Part shown: positions 33,441 to 45,252 of the stretch, piece by piece
Position numbering within the stretch: the first letter of the stretch is position 1
Layout of the letters: every line of letters starts with the position of its first letter
Source of the DNA: Adiantum capillus-veneris
Taxonomy: Eukaryota > Streptophyta > Polypodiopsida > Polypodiales > Pteridaceae
Assembly (NCBI GenBank): GCA_014529385.2
Contig: CM043957.1
Span: forward strand, 69,348,503 to 69,412,502
Direction: 5' to 3'
DNA: 64,000 nucleotides
Made by a program: the position numbers and the translations under genes
Notes under the pieces: model-generated
The model's input: only the letters and a program-made list of their open reading frames with translations
The model's database searches: none
What the model was told of the DNA's origin: nothing

Positions 33441-35990
33441 TCTACTTCCATTATGGTGTCATGCAATCCAATTCCCAACTCTTGGGCTACTAGAATATTT
33501 TCATTAGATTCTTCTTCTTCCCTTGCACATGTTCTGGAACTTTCACTGTCTTCTTCCATTGGATTACTCTTTAAATTTATCTCCAGTCGTTGTAGCAGTT
33601 GACCTTCAAAGACTTGTAGATTCTTGTCATCTTTGTCAGAAACTCTTTGGTTGACATGGAGATTGATAGAATCTTTCTCAGTAGGGTCAATGGCATTAGC
33701 ATCCTCTATACCAACAATCTCGAGTAAAACTTTGTCAGCCGCAATATCTTGTTGAAGGACTGCAAGTTTGAAGAACACCTAATTTTAGATTCCAAAGTAT
33801 CTACATTTTGATAACTCTTTTTTTTCACACTCTTATAAAAAACTAATCGCAAAAATAACAAATTTACTAAACTGACAACACATCTACAATGAATTTATTT
33901 TTATGCTCCTTATTGTCTAGAGATTCCTAATCTTTATTTAGCTACATTAGTTCTTTGTCCATGATGGTGGCGCCTAGAAGTATACTTGGAGAAACATTTA
34001 TGCCTTTAAGCTCTAGAGCAGAAGTCTCATTTTCTATTGCCATGATCTTCTTGCATTGGATGATTTCCTTGACTAAGTTTCTTATGGCCTTCAGGCCATA
34101 CAGTTCTCTTTGTAGATATCTCTATGACTTTAAGATAATCCAAAATATGTCTGTTTATGGCCTCAAGGCGATAGGGTCAGGATTGTTGGGAGGTCTCAAC
34201 ATATAAATAGATATATGGCTTCAAAGCCATATGGTACTTTATTTATGTATCACCCTATGGCCCTAAGGTCATGGGTTGTCATAGGGCCACAAGATGCCCT
34301 CTATGAGCACTAGTAAGAAACCATATATGCTTTATGTTGGCACCCTATGACCCGAGGGCCACAAAGTCTGCCTCTTATGCTAGTAAGAAACCCTTTATGC
34401 TACATGTTGTCACTCTATGGCCTTTGGGCCATAGGGTGCCCTCTATGCTAGTAACAAATCCTCTATGCTCTATGTTTGCACCCTATGGACCTAGGGCCAC
34501 AAGGTACCCTGTATGATAGTAAGAAATCCTCTATTCTCTATGTTCGCACCCTATGGACCTAGGGCCACAAGGTAGCCTCTATGCTAGTAAGAAATCCTCT
34601 ATGCTCAATATTGAAACCCTATGGCCCCAAGGCCATAGGATGTCCTCTATGCTAGTAAGAAAAACCCTCTACGGTCTATGTTGGCACCCTATGGAGATTT
34701 GAGGGCCACAAGGTACCCTTTATAATGCTACTAAGAAACCTTGTCTACATTGGCAACCTACAGCCCACATGCCATAGGGTGCATCAAATGGCTCCTAGGC
34801 CACATGGTGCCCTCTATGCTAGAAAGGAAACCTTTGTGCTCTACATTGACACTCTATGGCCCCAAGGCCATAGGGTGCCCCTTACGCCTAGTATGAAACC
34901 ATTGAAACTCTATATTAGAATCTAAATATCGTAGGCCACAAGGTGAGCTCTATGTTACTAAGAAACCATCTAAACTCTATGTTGGTAGCCTATGGCCCAA
35001 AGGCCATAGGATAGCCAAGGAACCCTTTAGGAGCATTCCCCACAAAGACCACCTTATGGCCCCATGGTGATTTAGTGGCCTAGGTTCCCTTCTTAAGAAT
35101 CTTTTATTTTTGTATCATATTGCCCCAGGGAAATAAGCTATCCTCTATGCTATCAAAAAACCGTTTATGCTCTTTGTTGGAATCATATGGCCCCAAGGAC
35201 ATAGGGTGCTCTCTATGCTAGCAAGAAACCCTCCATGCTATATGTTTGCACCCTATGGCACCAAGGACACAGGGTGTCCTCCATGATAGTAAGAAACCCT
35301 CTATGCTCTAAGTTTACACCCCATTTGACTATGTTGACACCCTATGGTCCTGGGGCCATAGGGTGCTCCCTAGGGCCACAAGGTGCCCTTCAACTTAGGA
35401 AGAGACCCTTTATGCCCTAAATTGGTACTCTTTGGCCTCACGGTCATAGGGTGCCTTCTATGCTAGTAGGATACATTATATGGTCTAGGTTTCCACTCTA
35501 TAGTGTAGGACTAAAAGGTTTGCTCTATGAAGAAACCATGTATACTATATGTTGGCAGTGTATGGCCCTAAGGATAGAAGGAAACCCTAGGGCTATAGGG
35601 TGTCCTCTATGCTACTATCATATGGTCCAAGGGCTAGACAGTGACCAAGGTATCATGTGTGTGAGAATTCTCTACTATATATACAAAAACCACTTTATGG
35701 CACTATGGCGTCCCAAGGGCAACAAGGTGCTAATAAAAATTCCTCTATGCTCTATGTTGGCACCCTATGGTCCCAAGGCCATAGGGAGGTCTTTATGCTA
35801 GTAAAATTCCCTCTATGCACTATGTTTATGTGTATACTTATAAGAAGCCATTTATACACTATGTTGGCGTCTTATGACCCTAGATCCATAAGATGTCCTC
35901 TATGGTAAAAGAGAAATTGTACATGGGATATGATGGCATCCTATGGTCCTAGGGCCATAGGGTGTCCTCTATGCTAGCAAAATGTGTAAG
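33441..35990. repeat. Tandem segmental duplication, copy 2 (about 2.55 kb)
   Basis: Second copy of 30845-33387. The FCP1-like exon is cut at the junction: on the minus strand the open frame runs from 33778 through ELGIGLHDTIMEV and then into junction sequence, so this copy has no phosphatase domain. Minisatellite block 4 lies at about 34080-35990. A local insertion near 35660-35710 and a missing stretch near 34735 distinguish it from copy 1. Confidence 0.9.
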
Positions 35991-36162
35991 CTAAAAAATG
36001 CGATAAATGTACAATACGATATACAAAATTGAATCATTATCATACATCATACATTTGTTGCTTTACCACACATTTGAAGGGGTCTTTGCCTTCAAATATC
36101 ATCATAACATTCAAACATTTAAATGAAAATTTCAAGTAATTTAATTCACAAATGCATTGATC

Positions 36163-36290
36163 TGTTGGTGGATGGAAGGTCCGGCTCACCATGCACTTTG
36201 ATTTACAAATCCCGAGGGGCAAAAGTATTTGTGTTGGATTCTCCTAATGGCATTGCACATGTTTTGGAACTTGCATTGCCTTCTACTTCC
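36163..36290 (-). pseudogene. Third fragment of the FCP1-like exon
   Basis: Closely matches 30726-30860 (the linker region encoding the SSRTCATPEGESNTNIL-type repeat on the minus strand), flanked by unrelated AT-rich sequence. It is a remnant of a third duplicate, starting just outside copies 1 and 2. Confidence 0.75.
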
Positions 36291-37882
36291 AATTTACAAA
36301 CTTAAACAATGGTTATACATTATACAATCATTTCTTTGCAATAAACCTTGATACAATGTTCCGATTGCTACATGACAAGCTAAAAATTTCTACTAGTCCT
36401 AGCTTCTCTCTATTGAAAAAAATTCAAGATATAAATTCCAATTCTCTGCATCATCTAGAAGAGAAACAAAATCATAGTTTGGAACAAAATACTCGCACTT
36501 TATATCTTTGAATAAAATCTTGTTACAATCAAAGAACTAGATCTTCACATAATCCAAAGGACAAATGCTTCAATAACCATTTATACTCGATGTTTACTAT
36601 CTAAGCAAATAATTGGCATTTACAACAAATGTTGAATATATGTTTAATCTAGTTAGTTGTAATACAAAGATAATTATTTCAAAGCAAATATGTTTAATCT
36701 AGTTAGTTTCAATACAAAGATAATTATTTCAAATGCTTACACCATCAATTCACAATAGAAGAACTTACACCCAACAAAAAATGATCATACATCAATTGTT
36801 CAAACTCTCATTTTGGAATTTTGAGGACTAAATGCTTTTTAGTTTTTTCTAGCTTATTTCATTCTCAATAGAATATTAAACCTTAATCACAACATAAGAA
36901 ATATATGTCCCTAATGTATATGGACACAAGATATAAGGCCAACGAAAAATGTTCTTGAAACACTTAAAGAGTCTTTAGGTGACCTAGAATAACCAACCTA
37001 TGGTCTAAAGGCCATAGGGTGTCATGTGATGTTTTATAAGATGTGTCCATAAGAGCTAGGTGATTTGCATCCATGGGGTGATTTAAGTGCCCCTGTGGAG
37101 ATTCTATGTCACCACCCTATGGCCCTACGGCCTTAGGGTATCCAAAATGCTCTTGGATAACTTATGTTTCCTTCTAGAATAGCCCAAATACTCATGTGCC
37201 CGTTTAGAGACTTTATGTAATCTCTCTATATACATAAGATTGTAGGATAGCTGTGTTGACACCCTATGGCCTTAAGGCTGTAGACTAACCCAAATGCTTA
37301 TGTGCCCTTTTAAAGACTCTATGTAATCACCCTATATCCGTAAGGTTGTAGGGTAGCCAAATGCTTTTGGGGGATTCTATGTTGACACCCTATGGGCCTA
37401 AGGCTATAGAGTAACCCAGATGCTTATGTGCCCTTTTAGAGACTCGGTGTAATCACCCTACATCTGTAAGGTTGTTGGGTATCCCATTTTCTTTTGGGGG
37501 ATTCTATGGCCCTAGGGCCATAGGGTGTCATGTCTACAAAGAACTCTATGATCCTCAAGTCATAGTGTATTCTTCCCAAACCTCATATGATCAATTAAAT
37601 TTAAAGTATTACATAATATATATCTTATGACCATATATAAATGTAAAATTCTATTTACCAAAACATGTCCATATAATATCATACACTTAAGTCTAATTCA
37701 TTTATTGTGAAAAAACTCAAACTCACAAGTTCACTTTTTTTCAAAGAAAATAAATTGAGAACAATAACCAGTCAAACATCAATGTTTTTAACATCATGGG
37801 CAGATTTGAGATGGGACAAATAAAATAAAATGACAACAATAATAATTTAAATATCAGTAATGTAATATCATGGGTGGCTAGC
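36291..37882. other. AT-rich stretch with minisatellite block 5 (about 36990-37570)
   Basis: Before 36990 and after 37570 I see no gene. Two 40-base blocks beginning ATGTTTAATCTAGTTAGTT recur in tandem at about 36640-36735. Block 5 holds units with the same palindromic core but a different tail (TTATGTGCCCTTTTAGAGAC). Confidence 0.55.
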
Positions 37883-40628
37883 TTAACCTGTTTCCTGTAG
37901 ACTTTCTAGAATGGCCTCAGCACTTGCATCCAATGGTTCTTCAATTTCTTCTTCCTCTGAATCCTTGGCATTGACTTTCTCTGTGTTATCCACACCTGCC
38001 CACCTTCTAAGATCAAGGTCTTCTTCCACTATGGAATGACAAAGAGATTCCAATTGCGTCATTTGATCACTACTACATGCAACTGATATCACCTTTCTCT
38101 GTTGTTGTAGTGCCTCTTTAGTCCCATAGCCTAATGAGAAGATGTCTATCACTTGATCATCTTCTTTGAGACAGATGCATTTGATTGCACGACGTACAAA
38201 AAAGGATTTGGCCTTGGTCACAACATCATACTCGTCGTCATTGATGCAGAGAGTATGCATTGGCTCCAACAATGACTCTTTAACACTAGAGTAGTTGGTG
38301 TACTGCTCTCCTTGACTGAAAAATGCCCAAACCCCAAAAACTACTTCGCGAAGAGCACATGTTTGGATGGTCTCTAATCCCATTAAGGAGCTCAAAGGTA
38401 GAACGTGCATTTCATACCATTTAGCTTTTTCAAAAATTGCCTTTACTAGGGAAGCAACATGCTGATACTTGACTAAGCCGGCAATTAAAAACTCTGATGG
38501 TTGATGTGCTACCCCACATACTCCATCAATTACTTTACCAAATTGGGCAGCACTCCAACCACTAGATGTAAGACTTTTGTGTGTTGTGTCTATGATGCAA
38601 ACACCAACACGAATTTTAGAGCTATTCTCACTGCTGCAGAGAAACTCAATGCCTTCCAAATTCTTTCCAACACACTTGATTGTCCATTATAAAATGAATT
38701 GAAAACTAGAAGTGCCATTCTTTTGTGCAATGATCCACTGCACATATCCCCTAGTGATCTCAGGAATTGGCTCTTTCTCCTTTCCTTTGTGTAGTAGGAG
38801 ATTTAGCCATTGCGTACAACTCGTGAAGAGAGATTTGTAAATCTCATCTGTAATGTTATAATGAGACTTACATTTATCCCATGAAGTAACTGTTATTGCT
38901 GATGGATCTATCTCTTTAAATGCCATCAACATTTGAGGCTCAAAAACCCTGGTCTTCTTTAAGGCCGTTGCATGTGCAGTGAGGTCGAGCATGCCCGCTT
39001 GTTGACGTGGTTGCTTCACTAAGCAAATCTTCTCATCTGCCAGCTCTTGTTGTAGTAGCTTGACATCATTATCTTCTAACCAGCTAGGCATCTAAAGGTT
39101 GTTATGCTTGGTTGTCGCCCACGAGCAGTTGATGTCTGATGCTTCTCCAAGATGTGTATCCACTGATCATAGATTTCATCATCGTACATGACCATGTGTG
39201 CTTCTTTGTTGGCAAATGATTTATGGTTGAACACGATGTTCGCCACATTTACAAAGGCCTTCAAAATAAATAAAAGAAAATTAACTTTATTTCAAGACAT
39301 ATTTCTAACAAAAACAAGCATAGGGAAGTGGAACTTACATCCCAACCTGCTCGACTTGGATGACCGATAGGAACACCTGCCTTGGGTTTTGTTGGTTTAG
39401 AATATGCATGCCATTGACTACGGCCATGCTTCAAGACCTCCACATAAGGCTGGTGTTTCATTGCTGTTATTCTCTCCATGTTCTCCATTCTGGAAATTCG
39501 AACAGCAACCTCTTTCGGAGCGTTTTCTACCACTATCCTTGCAGTTCTAAACTTGTAGAGCTCTTTTCTCAAAGCATACTTAGTGCTGTTGTTACGCAAA
39601 AAAGCTCTAGCTGCTATGATGGAATGCTGACCAGCTAGAATCCAGTAGTGGTATGTTGATAGCTTGTATCCATGCACTTCAGCTCTTAGTAAAGGCATTT
39701 TTGTAATTGGGTTATACGACATCAAGTCTGCTGCACTGGAGACTGGCCTAGAGTGCCCTGCAAATTGCTTCAAGAGATATTTCACATATACATCTGACAA
39801 TGGTCTGCATCTATAGCCTTCTGGTGCAAGGTTGCATTGCTCAACTGGGATCAATTGGGTAAATTGTACACCAAATTTAAAATAGTGGTCAATTCCGACG
39901 TATCCATCTAACCCACTCTTACAAGTTTTGGCAACTTCTTTATCAAGATCTTTTTCTTTGGGCTGTATAATAGAGTCCAACACAGCTAAGGATGCTGAGT
40001 CCACAACCACTGCCACTGAGGGGGTTCCAACTGTTAGGGTTGCAAGTCCACTAGAATCTCCTGCTTCTTGAGTCTGTAAGGGTATAACTGAAAGATTTTC
40101 TTCGGTCATATTTCCACTATTTGCTCCAAGTGAGGGAGTCTGACTCTCCTTGAGCGTCTTAGATTGATTTGTTGTACATGTGTCTTCATTCTTTCGCTTC
40201 TTATTCTTCTTTGTGCTGCTCAATTTACCTAAATATTGATTGACTTTCTTAAAGCCCTCAATATATAAGTCTATAAAGTTCTCACTTGGAGTGTCGTCTT
40301 GAAGCTCCACCCACCCTGCTTTTGTCATTGTCACTCCTTCATAATCAACCTTCACCAATTTTTGAGCAAAGGCCATAGGCTCCAACAAGTAGGAGTCACC
40401 ATTGAGTAGTTTTACTCCAAGGCATGGAGACATTTCAAGATCTGAACAATCTTTCTTTATCTCCTTGACAATACCACAGTCCTTGGAGGGCAATTGCTCT
40501 TTATCTTGGAAGAACAAGTGGACTTTCTCATCACTTCCACCATTTGGTAAGTGAAAATCTAGATACCAAGAACTTGGTGTTGAGCTTGTTGCATCAATTG
40601 ACTTTGACTTTCTCTTCTGAGAGATTTT
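37883..40628 (-). CDS. ParB-like domain joined to a DNA-methyltransferase-like domain, uncharacterised plant gene (possibly pseudogenised)
   Basis: Exon 1 (40628-39339) follows a good acceptor, TTCTTTTTACAG, and ends GGTTGGGAT before a consensus GTAAGT donor. Exon 2 starts at 39258 after TTTGAAG, in phase. An N-terminal Lys-rich region precedes a ParB/sulfiredoxin-like domain: LIPVEQCNLAPEGYRCRPLS, YWILAGQHSIIAARAFL (about 39650-39600), VAVRISRMENMERI. The C-terminal half resembles a beta-type N4/N6 DNA methyltransferase: a strand with CIIDTTHKS where (D/N)PP(Y/F/W) would be, then WSAAQFGKVIDGV, LVKAIFEKAKWYEMHVLPLS, and VIDIFSLGYGTKEAL (about 38150-38115) like the FxGxG SAM motif. The tail is acidic. 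An apparent 1-base frameshift near 39085 and an in-frame TAA at 38687-38689 break the frame. Upstream exons are not identified. Family assignment is by motif reading only. Confidence 0.55.
39259..39338 (-). other. 80-base intron of the ParB/methyltransferase-like gene
   Basis: On the minus strand it starts GTAAGTTCC and ends ATTTATTTTGAAG, with T-rich sequence before the AG. Removing it joins GAT and GCC codons in phase 0, giving ...RAGWD followed by AFVNVANIVFNHK. Confidence 0.7.
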
Positions 40629-40674
40629 CTGTAAAAAGAATGACATATATTTAGACAAGATGGATACTATTACA

Positions 40675-42425
40675 TCCATATGGACCTAGCGCCATAGAGT
40701 CACCTCTATGTTAAACCATGTGGTCCTAGGTCCAAAGGGTGCCAACAAAATGGTTTTACAAGTGTACCTAGGCCACTCTATGGTAGTGTGATCACATGTT
40801 CCCTTATGACATTAGAGGACCCTCAAAGAAGTATCCCTTGAATGGCCTAAATACCCCTTTAGAGCCTCTACACCAACACCATATGGCAATATGTGGCCTG
40901 AAGGCCATAGGGTCCCCTGCATGCTAGTAAGAACCTCTCTATGCTCTACATTGGCATCCTATGGCCCCAAGGCCACAAGGTGGCAAAAATGTTTTAAAGA
41001 AACACTTCATGAAGGTTTTCTGGTAACCTATGACCCCTGGGCCATATGGTGCTCTCCATTCAAGTAAAAACCACTATTTGCTCTATATTGAGGAGACCTT
41101 GTGGGATGAAGTCCATAGGGTCCCCTCTATGCTAGTAAGAAACTCTGTTTACTCTATAATGGCACCATGTGGCCTGAAGGTCATAGGGTTCCCTCTATGC
41201 TACTAAGAATCTCCTTGTGCTCTATGCTCTATGATGTATATTGACTTCCTATGGCCCCAAGACCACAAGGTGCCCTCATCGTTTCCAAAAACACCTCATT
41301 GTTTTGCTATGGCCCTAGGGCCATAGCTCTCTATGCCGATATAAAGCACCATGCTCTATATTATCTCCCTAAGGCCTGAAGGCCATAGGGTTGGCCTCAA
41401 GGGCCCCAAGGGTGCTCGGTATGCCAATGAAAAATACTATTCGCACTATATTGAGAAGACCTTGTGGGATGAAGGCCATAGGAACCCTTCTATGATGGAT
41501 TTTTGACAACCAATCCCCCTAGGTCAGGATGTTCTATATGCTAGTAAAAACACTATTTGCTCTATATTGGCACCATGTGACTTGAAAGCCATATGGTCCC
41601 CTATATTCTAGTAAGATCCTCTCCATGCTCTATATTGGCAGCCTTTGGCCTGAAGGCCATAGGGTCCGATCTTTGCTAGTAAGAACCGATCTATGCTCTA
41701 TATTGGCACCCTATGGCCTTTAGGCCATATGGTCCCCATTATGCTAGTAAGAACCTCTCTATGCTCTACACATCCAATGACCCCAAGGCCACAAGTTGCC
41801 CTCTATGTTTTGAAGAAACCCTTCAGGAGGGTTTTTTGGCAACCTATGGACCCAGGGCCATAGGGTGCTCTCTATGCCATTGAACAACCCTCATTGTTTT
41901 GGTACCCTATGGCCCCAGGTATAAAGCCCTATTTGGTCTCTCTATGCTACTAAGAAGTGATCTTTGTTCTATATTGACACCCTTTGGCCTAAAGACCATA
42001 GGGTCCGCTCTGTGCTAGTAAGAACCGATCTATTCTCTATATTCTCTATATTCAGTCCATAGGGTCCCTTGTATGTTAGTAAGATCTCTCGCCCTTGAGA
42101 TTGTACATTGCCACCCTAAGGCCCTTGGGCCACAAGGTCTCTAGATCGGACATAGAGCACCATGTGATCCTATGGCCATAGTGCCATATATATGTTTTGG
42201 AGATCCTATGGTCCTGTGGCCATAGGATCTTCAATAGGAACATAGGGAACCCTATGACCCTTGAGATTGTACATTGGCACCCTATGGCTAGATGGGACAT
42301 TGGTCACCCTATTGTTCACCCTATAGTTCGATGTGAGACCACGCTATGGCCTTATGGTCATAGGGTGCCTTAGAGCCATATGTTACTCTTTAGTATGAGG
42401 TGAAACCCTATGTAGCCACACCCTG
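40675..42425 (+). repeat. Palindromic 68-bp minisatellite, block 6
   Basis: Same unit and orientation as block 3 but more diverged: CTATATTGGCACCCTATGGCC, then TTTAGGCCATATGGTCCCC, then ATGCTAGTAAGAACC. It lies directly upstream of the acceptor of the first recognised exon of the ParB/methyltransferase-like gene, so it is probably intronic. Confidence 0.85.
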
Positions 42426-43490
42426 TCTGCCCTTCTAAAGATTCAATGTCTAGTTTTATTTTAGTGACTACAAATGAATTTAAAGAAACTATATTACACC
42501 ATATCTTACAAGCACATATAGTGTATACTTTCTTTCCCACCTTCTTGCCTCTTTTTTTTTCCCATCCTCCTGCAACAACTGAACCCTAATCCATCCTCAT
42601 ACAACAGCGTGCTCTACTCGTCCTCTTACAACGTGTGCCCAACTCCCCACAACCCAATTACAGGTATTCATAGTTTCAACATTTTCTGTAGTTATTGTCT
42701 TTTGCATTTGCAGGTTTATAATTTTTTGTCGTAATTAGAGATTTTTGCAGTTAGAGTTTTACAATTTTACAGTATTAGGTCACTTATGAGAAGTTTTCTG
42801 TTTTACAGATTTAGGTCCCTAATAAGAGTTTTTCGTTTTACAAATTTAGATCCCTAATTAGTGTCTTCTGGTTTATATTTTTAGGTCTCTAATTAGAGGA
42901 TTCTGTATTACAGTTTTAGATTTCTAATTAGAGATTTTTCTGTTTTATAGTTCTACAGTCTACAGTCTGCAGTTTTACAGATGTAATTAATGATTTTTGT
43001 TTATTGTTCTAGAGAGAGGTGATTCACAACTTAGCTAAAACGTAATTAGATTAAGAACAGTTAAAACCGAATTAAGCAAAAAGATTAGGATTTCTACAGG
43101 TTACCTCTGAGTAAATCTGTGCTTGATGAAAACCGGCTGCAACAGTAGCAAGCAGTAACTTAGGTGTGTTGAGGCCGCGACGATGATGGTAACAGATCTG
43201 TGTTTGGGAGGTCGCGATAGCAGTCCTTCTGTTGAAGGTTGTGGCGATGGCTTCGCATAGATCTATGTGCGCGTCGCAACGATGGCATAGAACTGTATGC
43301 GTAGGGAGAGAGAGGGAGAGAGAGAGACAGAGAAAGACAAGCTCTGTGCAGGTTTCGAGTAAGAAACGAGAGAGAGAAAGAGAGCAACAGCGCGGAAAAA
43401 ATTGTGGTAGAGAGAGAAAGAGAGAGATAAGGTTAGTTAGGTTAGGTTAGAAATTCAAAATTCGAATTTTGAATGTAGGGGTTTTTTTTT
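42426..43490. other. Unassigned, possible 5' region of the ParB/methyltransferase-like gene
   Basis: Contains several repeats of ACAGTTTTAGATTTCTAATTAG-like words (about 42760-42980) and a GA-rich stretch (about 43302-43430) on plus. On minus this is CT-rich, as plant 5' untranslated regions often are. No exon could be assigned. An ACAG/GTATTC word at 42660-42670 looks like a plus-strand donor but has no supporting frame. Confidence 0.35.
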
Positions 43491-44404
43491 GTGTGTGTGG
43501 GTGAGTATACCCCCTAAGCAGCCCCCTAGCTTGCTTGGGTCGACCCCCCATTGTAGCTCATGCTTAAAGCTCATTGGACCCCTCCAGGCCTAGCCAATCA
43601 CAAGCAGGAGGCATTACAAGCAGCAAGGGTAGCCTTGAGGTCCCCCTTTCCCCTTTGAGAGGGAGGGCTAGATAAATGCTAAATCAATTAATTAAATCTC
43701 CTAAATTATTATTGGACCCCTTGGGTGGCCAACCAATAGGCTTCAGGCACACCATGAGGGCAACATGAGGAGGAACTTGACAAGTGTCCCTTTTGCTTTC
43801 TTTGTACCATGCATGCCTTGTGTGAGTGTGTGGGTGTTCTCTCTCATCCCCCCTCATGTAGGGCTCGCCCCCTCCTTGTAGGGATTGAATCTTTGACTTT
43901 TTGACACCTCAAGCCCCTCATGCATAGGCCCAGTTCCCACCACAAGCTTGGCTCATAAGCACTTTAAGCTTGGGATGGGTTCTCACCTCAAGTGCAACCC
44001 TAGAATCTCAAGCATGTCAAGCACCTCAAGCATCTCAAGCACCTCAATCATCAAGCACATTAGTCATCAAGCATGACAAGCAGGACAAGCACCTCGAGCT
44101 GGGTCGGGTTCCCGCGCCTCAAGCTCAGCCCTAGCTTACCTAAGGTCAAAGGCCTTTTACACACATTATTGGAGGTCTTCAATGAAGATAACCCTAAGGT
44201 CTTATGCTCCATTTGTTAGCCTTGCTCTTTGATAGACCATCTCTCATTTGGGCCCCTTTACCATTGGCCCCGTGTTGAGATAGATCTATAAGCACATGTC
44301 TATATCTTAACACTTGTTCCCGTTTATTCTCCCACATTAAGTGATCAATTTAATATGAGAAAATCATTTGGGTTGGTTAGATATTAGATATTAGTTTTAT
44401 GACA
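43491..44404 (-). repeat. Truncated 3' LTR of chromovirus copy 2
   Basis: Matches about 50612-51538. Similarity ends at a GTGTGTGTGG tract at 43491. The inner end reads TTTTATGACA at 44404, preceded (minus strand) by the purine tract AAGAGAGAGGTAA. Confidence 0.85.
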
Positions 44405-44763
44405 TTACCTCTCTCTTGAAATCATAGTCGTCCTTGACTATGAGGTAGAAGAGATAAAGCCTTAGTCATTAGTCAATTTTACTTAGTGGGTAGAGGATCC
44501 CTTTTTACCCTACGACATCTTTCCAAGATGGATGACTAATCCATTTGGTGCTTGGGAGACATAGTTGCCGCAAGCATGTCTGCTCTTTAGTCCATTTTAT
44601 TCTCCCAAAGTAGAGTGACAAATTCTACTTGGTGTTTGAGAGACGTCGTCATCACAAACATGATTCGAAGCATGCATACTAGTTAAATTTGTGCACAATT
44701 AAAAAGAGGACTAGTCTTATAAGACAAAAACATGAGTCATTTAAAAGAAATTTGTACATTTGC
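44405..44763 (-). other. 3' non-coding region of chromovirus copy 2
   Basis: Between the chromodomain frame and the 3' LTR. It holds the polypurine tract next to the LTR and no coding sequence. The equivalent region of the plus-strand copy is 56197-56469. Confidence 0.6.
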
Positions 44764-45252
44764 TTACTCTAATGTAGCATTGTAAGCATTGACAAGGTTC
44801 ATACTATCCTTAAGCTGTATTCCTTGCATCCATCTAGCATCTTCAAAAGGATAATTTTTGAACTTAATAAGATACCGTCGGATAATCTTACCATGTCGTA
44901 GTACCTTGTCTTCATGCCGAAGAACAGCTTGGGGTTGTAGCACCTCTTCTTGGTCTTCAACTTCGGGAGGGTCTTCAATAATTGGTTCTGTTGGTGGCTC
45001 TCCTTTGTAGGGCTTAAGTAGGTTTACATGAAAGGCATTGTGTATGAGCCAATGGTTGGGCAACTTGAGTTGATAAGCCGTCTCATTGATGGGCTTCAAG
45101 ATTTGTAAAGGACCATAGTATCTTTTTGCTAGTTTAGCATAATACTTTGATGGTCCGTAGGATTTTTGCCCGTCATTTGCCTTAATCGAGCCTTAGGAAA
45201 CTTGAGTAAGACCCAATCATTTTCTTTGAACATTAAGGCTCTTATGTGCTTA
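44764..45252 (-). pseudogene. Integrase C-terminus and chromodomain of chromovirus copy 2
   Basis: After a frameshift near 45290 the frame reads SQQRQKAATDKHIRALMFKE and [12 protein letters not shown] second open stretch (45099-44764) carries [20 protein letters not shown] and the chromodomain-like [20 protein letters not shown]. The chromodomain is thought to steer integration towards marked chromatin. A small deletion or frame change near 45110-45130 separates the two parts. Confidence 0.8.

Noticed and set aside
27185-42425. Regularly repeated palindromic units as a CRISPR array
   Set aside because: The sequences between cores are themselves repeated (ATGCTAGTAAGAAACC and so on), so there are no unique spacers. 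There are no cas genes, and the setting is a plant nuclear genome.
43160-43450. Coding exon at the GA-rich region upstream of block 6
   Set aside because: Open frames on both strands are low-complexity (Ser-Leu or Arg-Glu). No splice link to the downstream exon could be shown.
26690-43491. A single giant DNA transposon carrying the FCP1-like and ParB/methyltransferase-like genes
   Set aside because: I found no terminal inverted repeats, target duplication or transposase at or near the ends. Both ends are simply breaks in chromoviruses.
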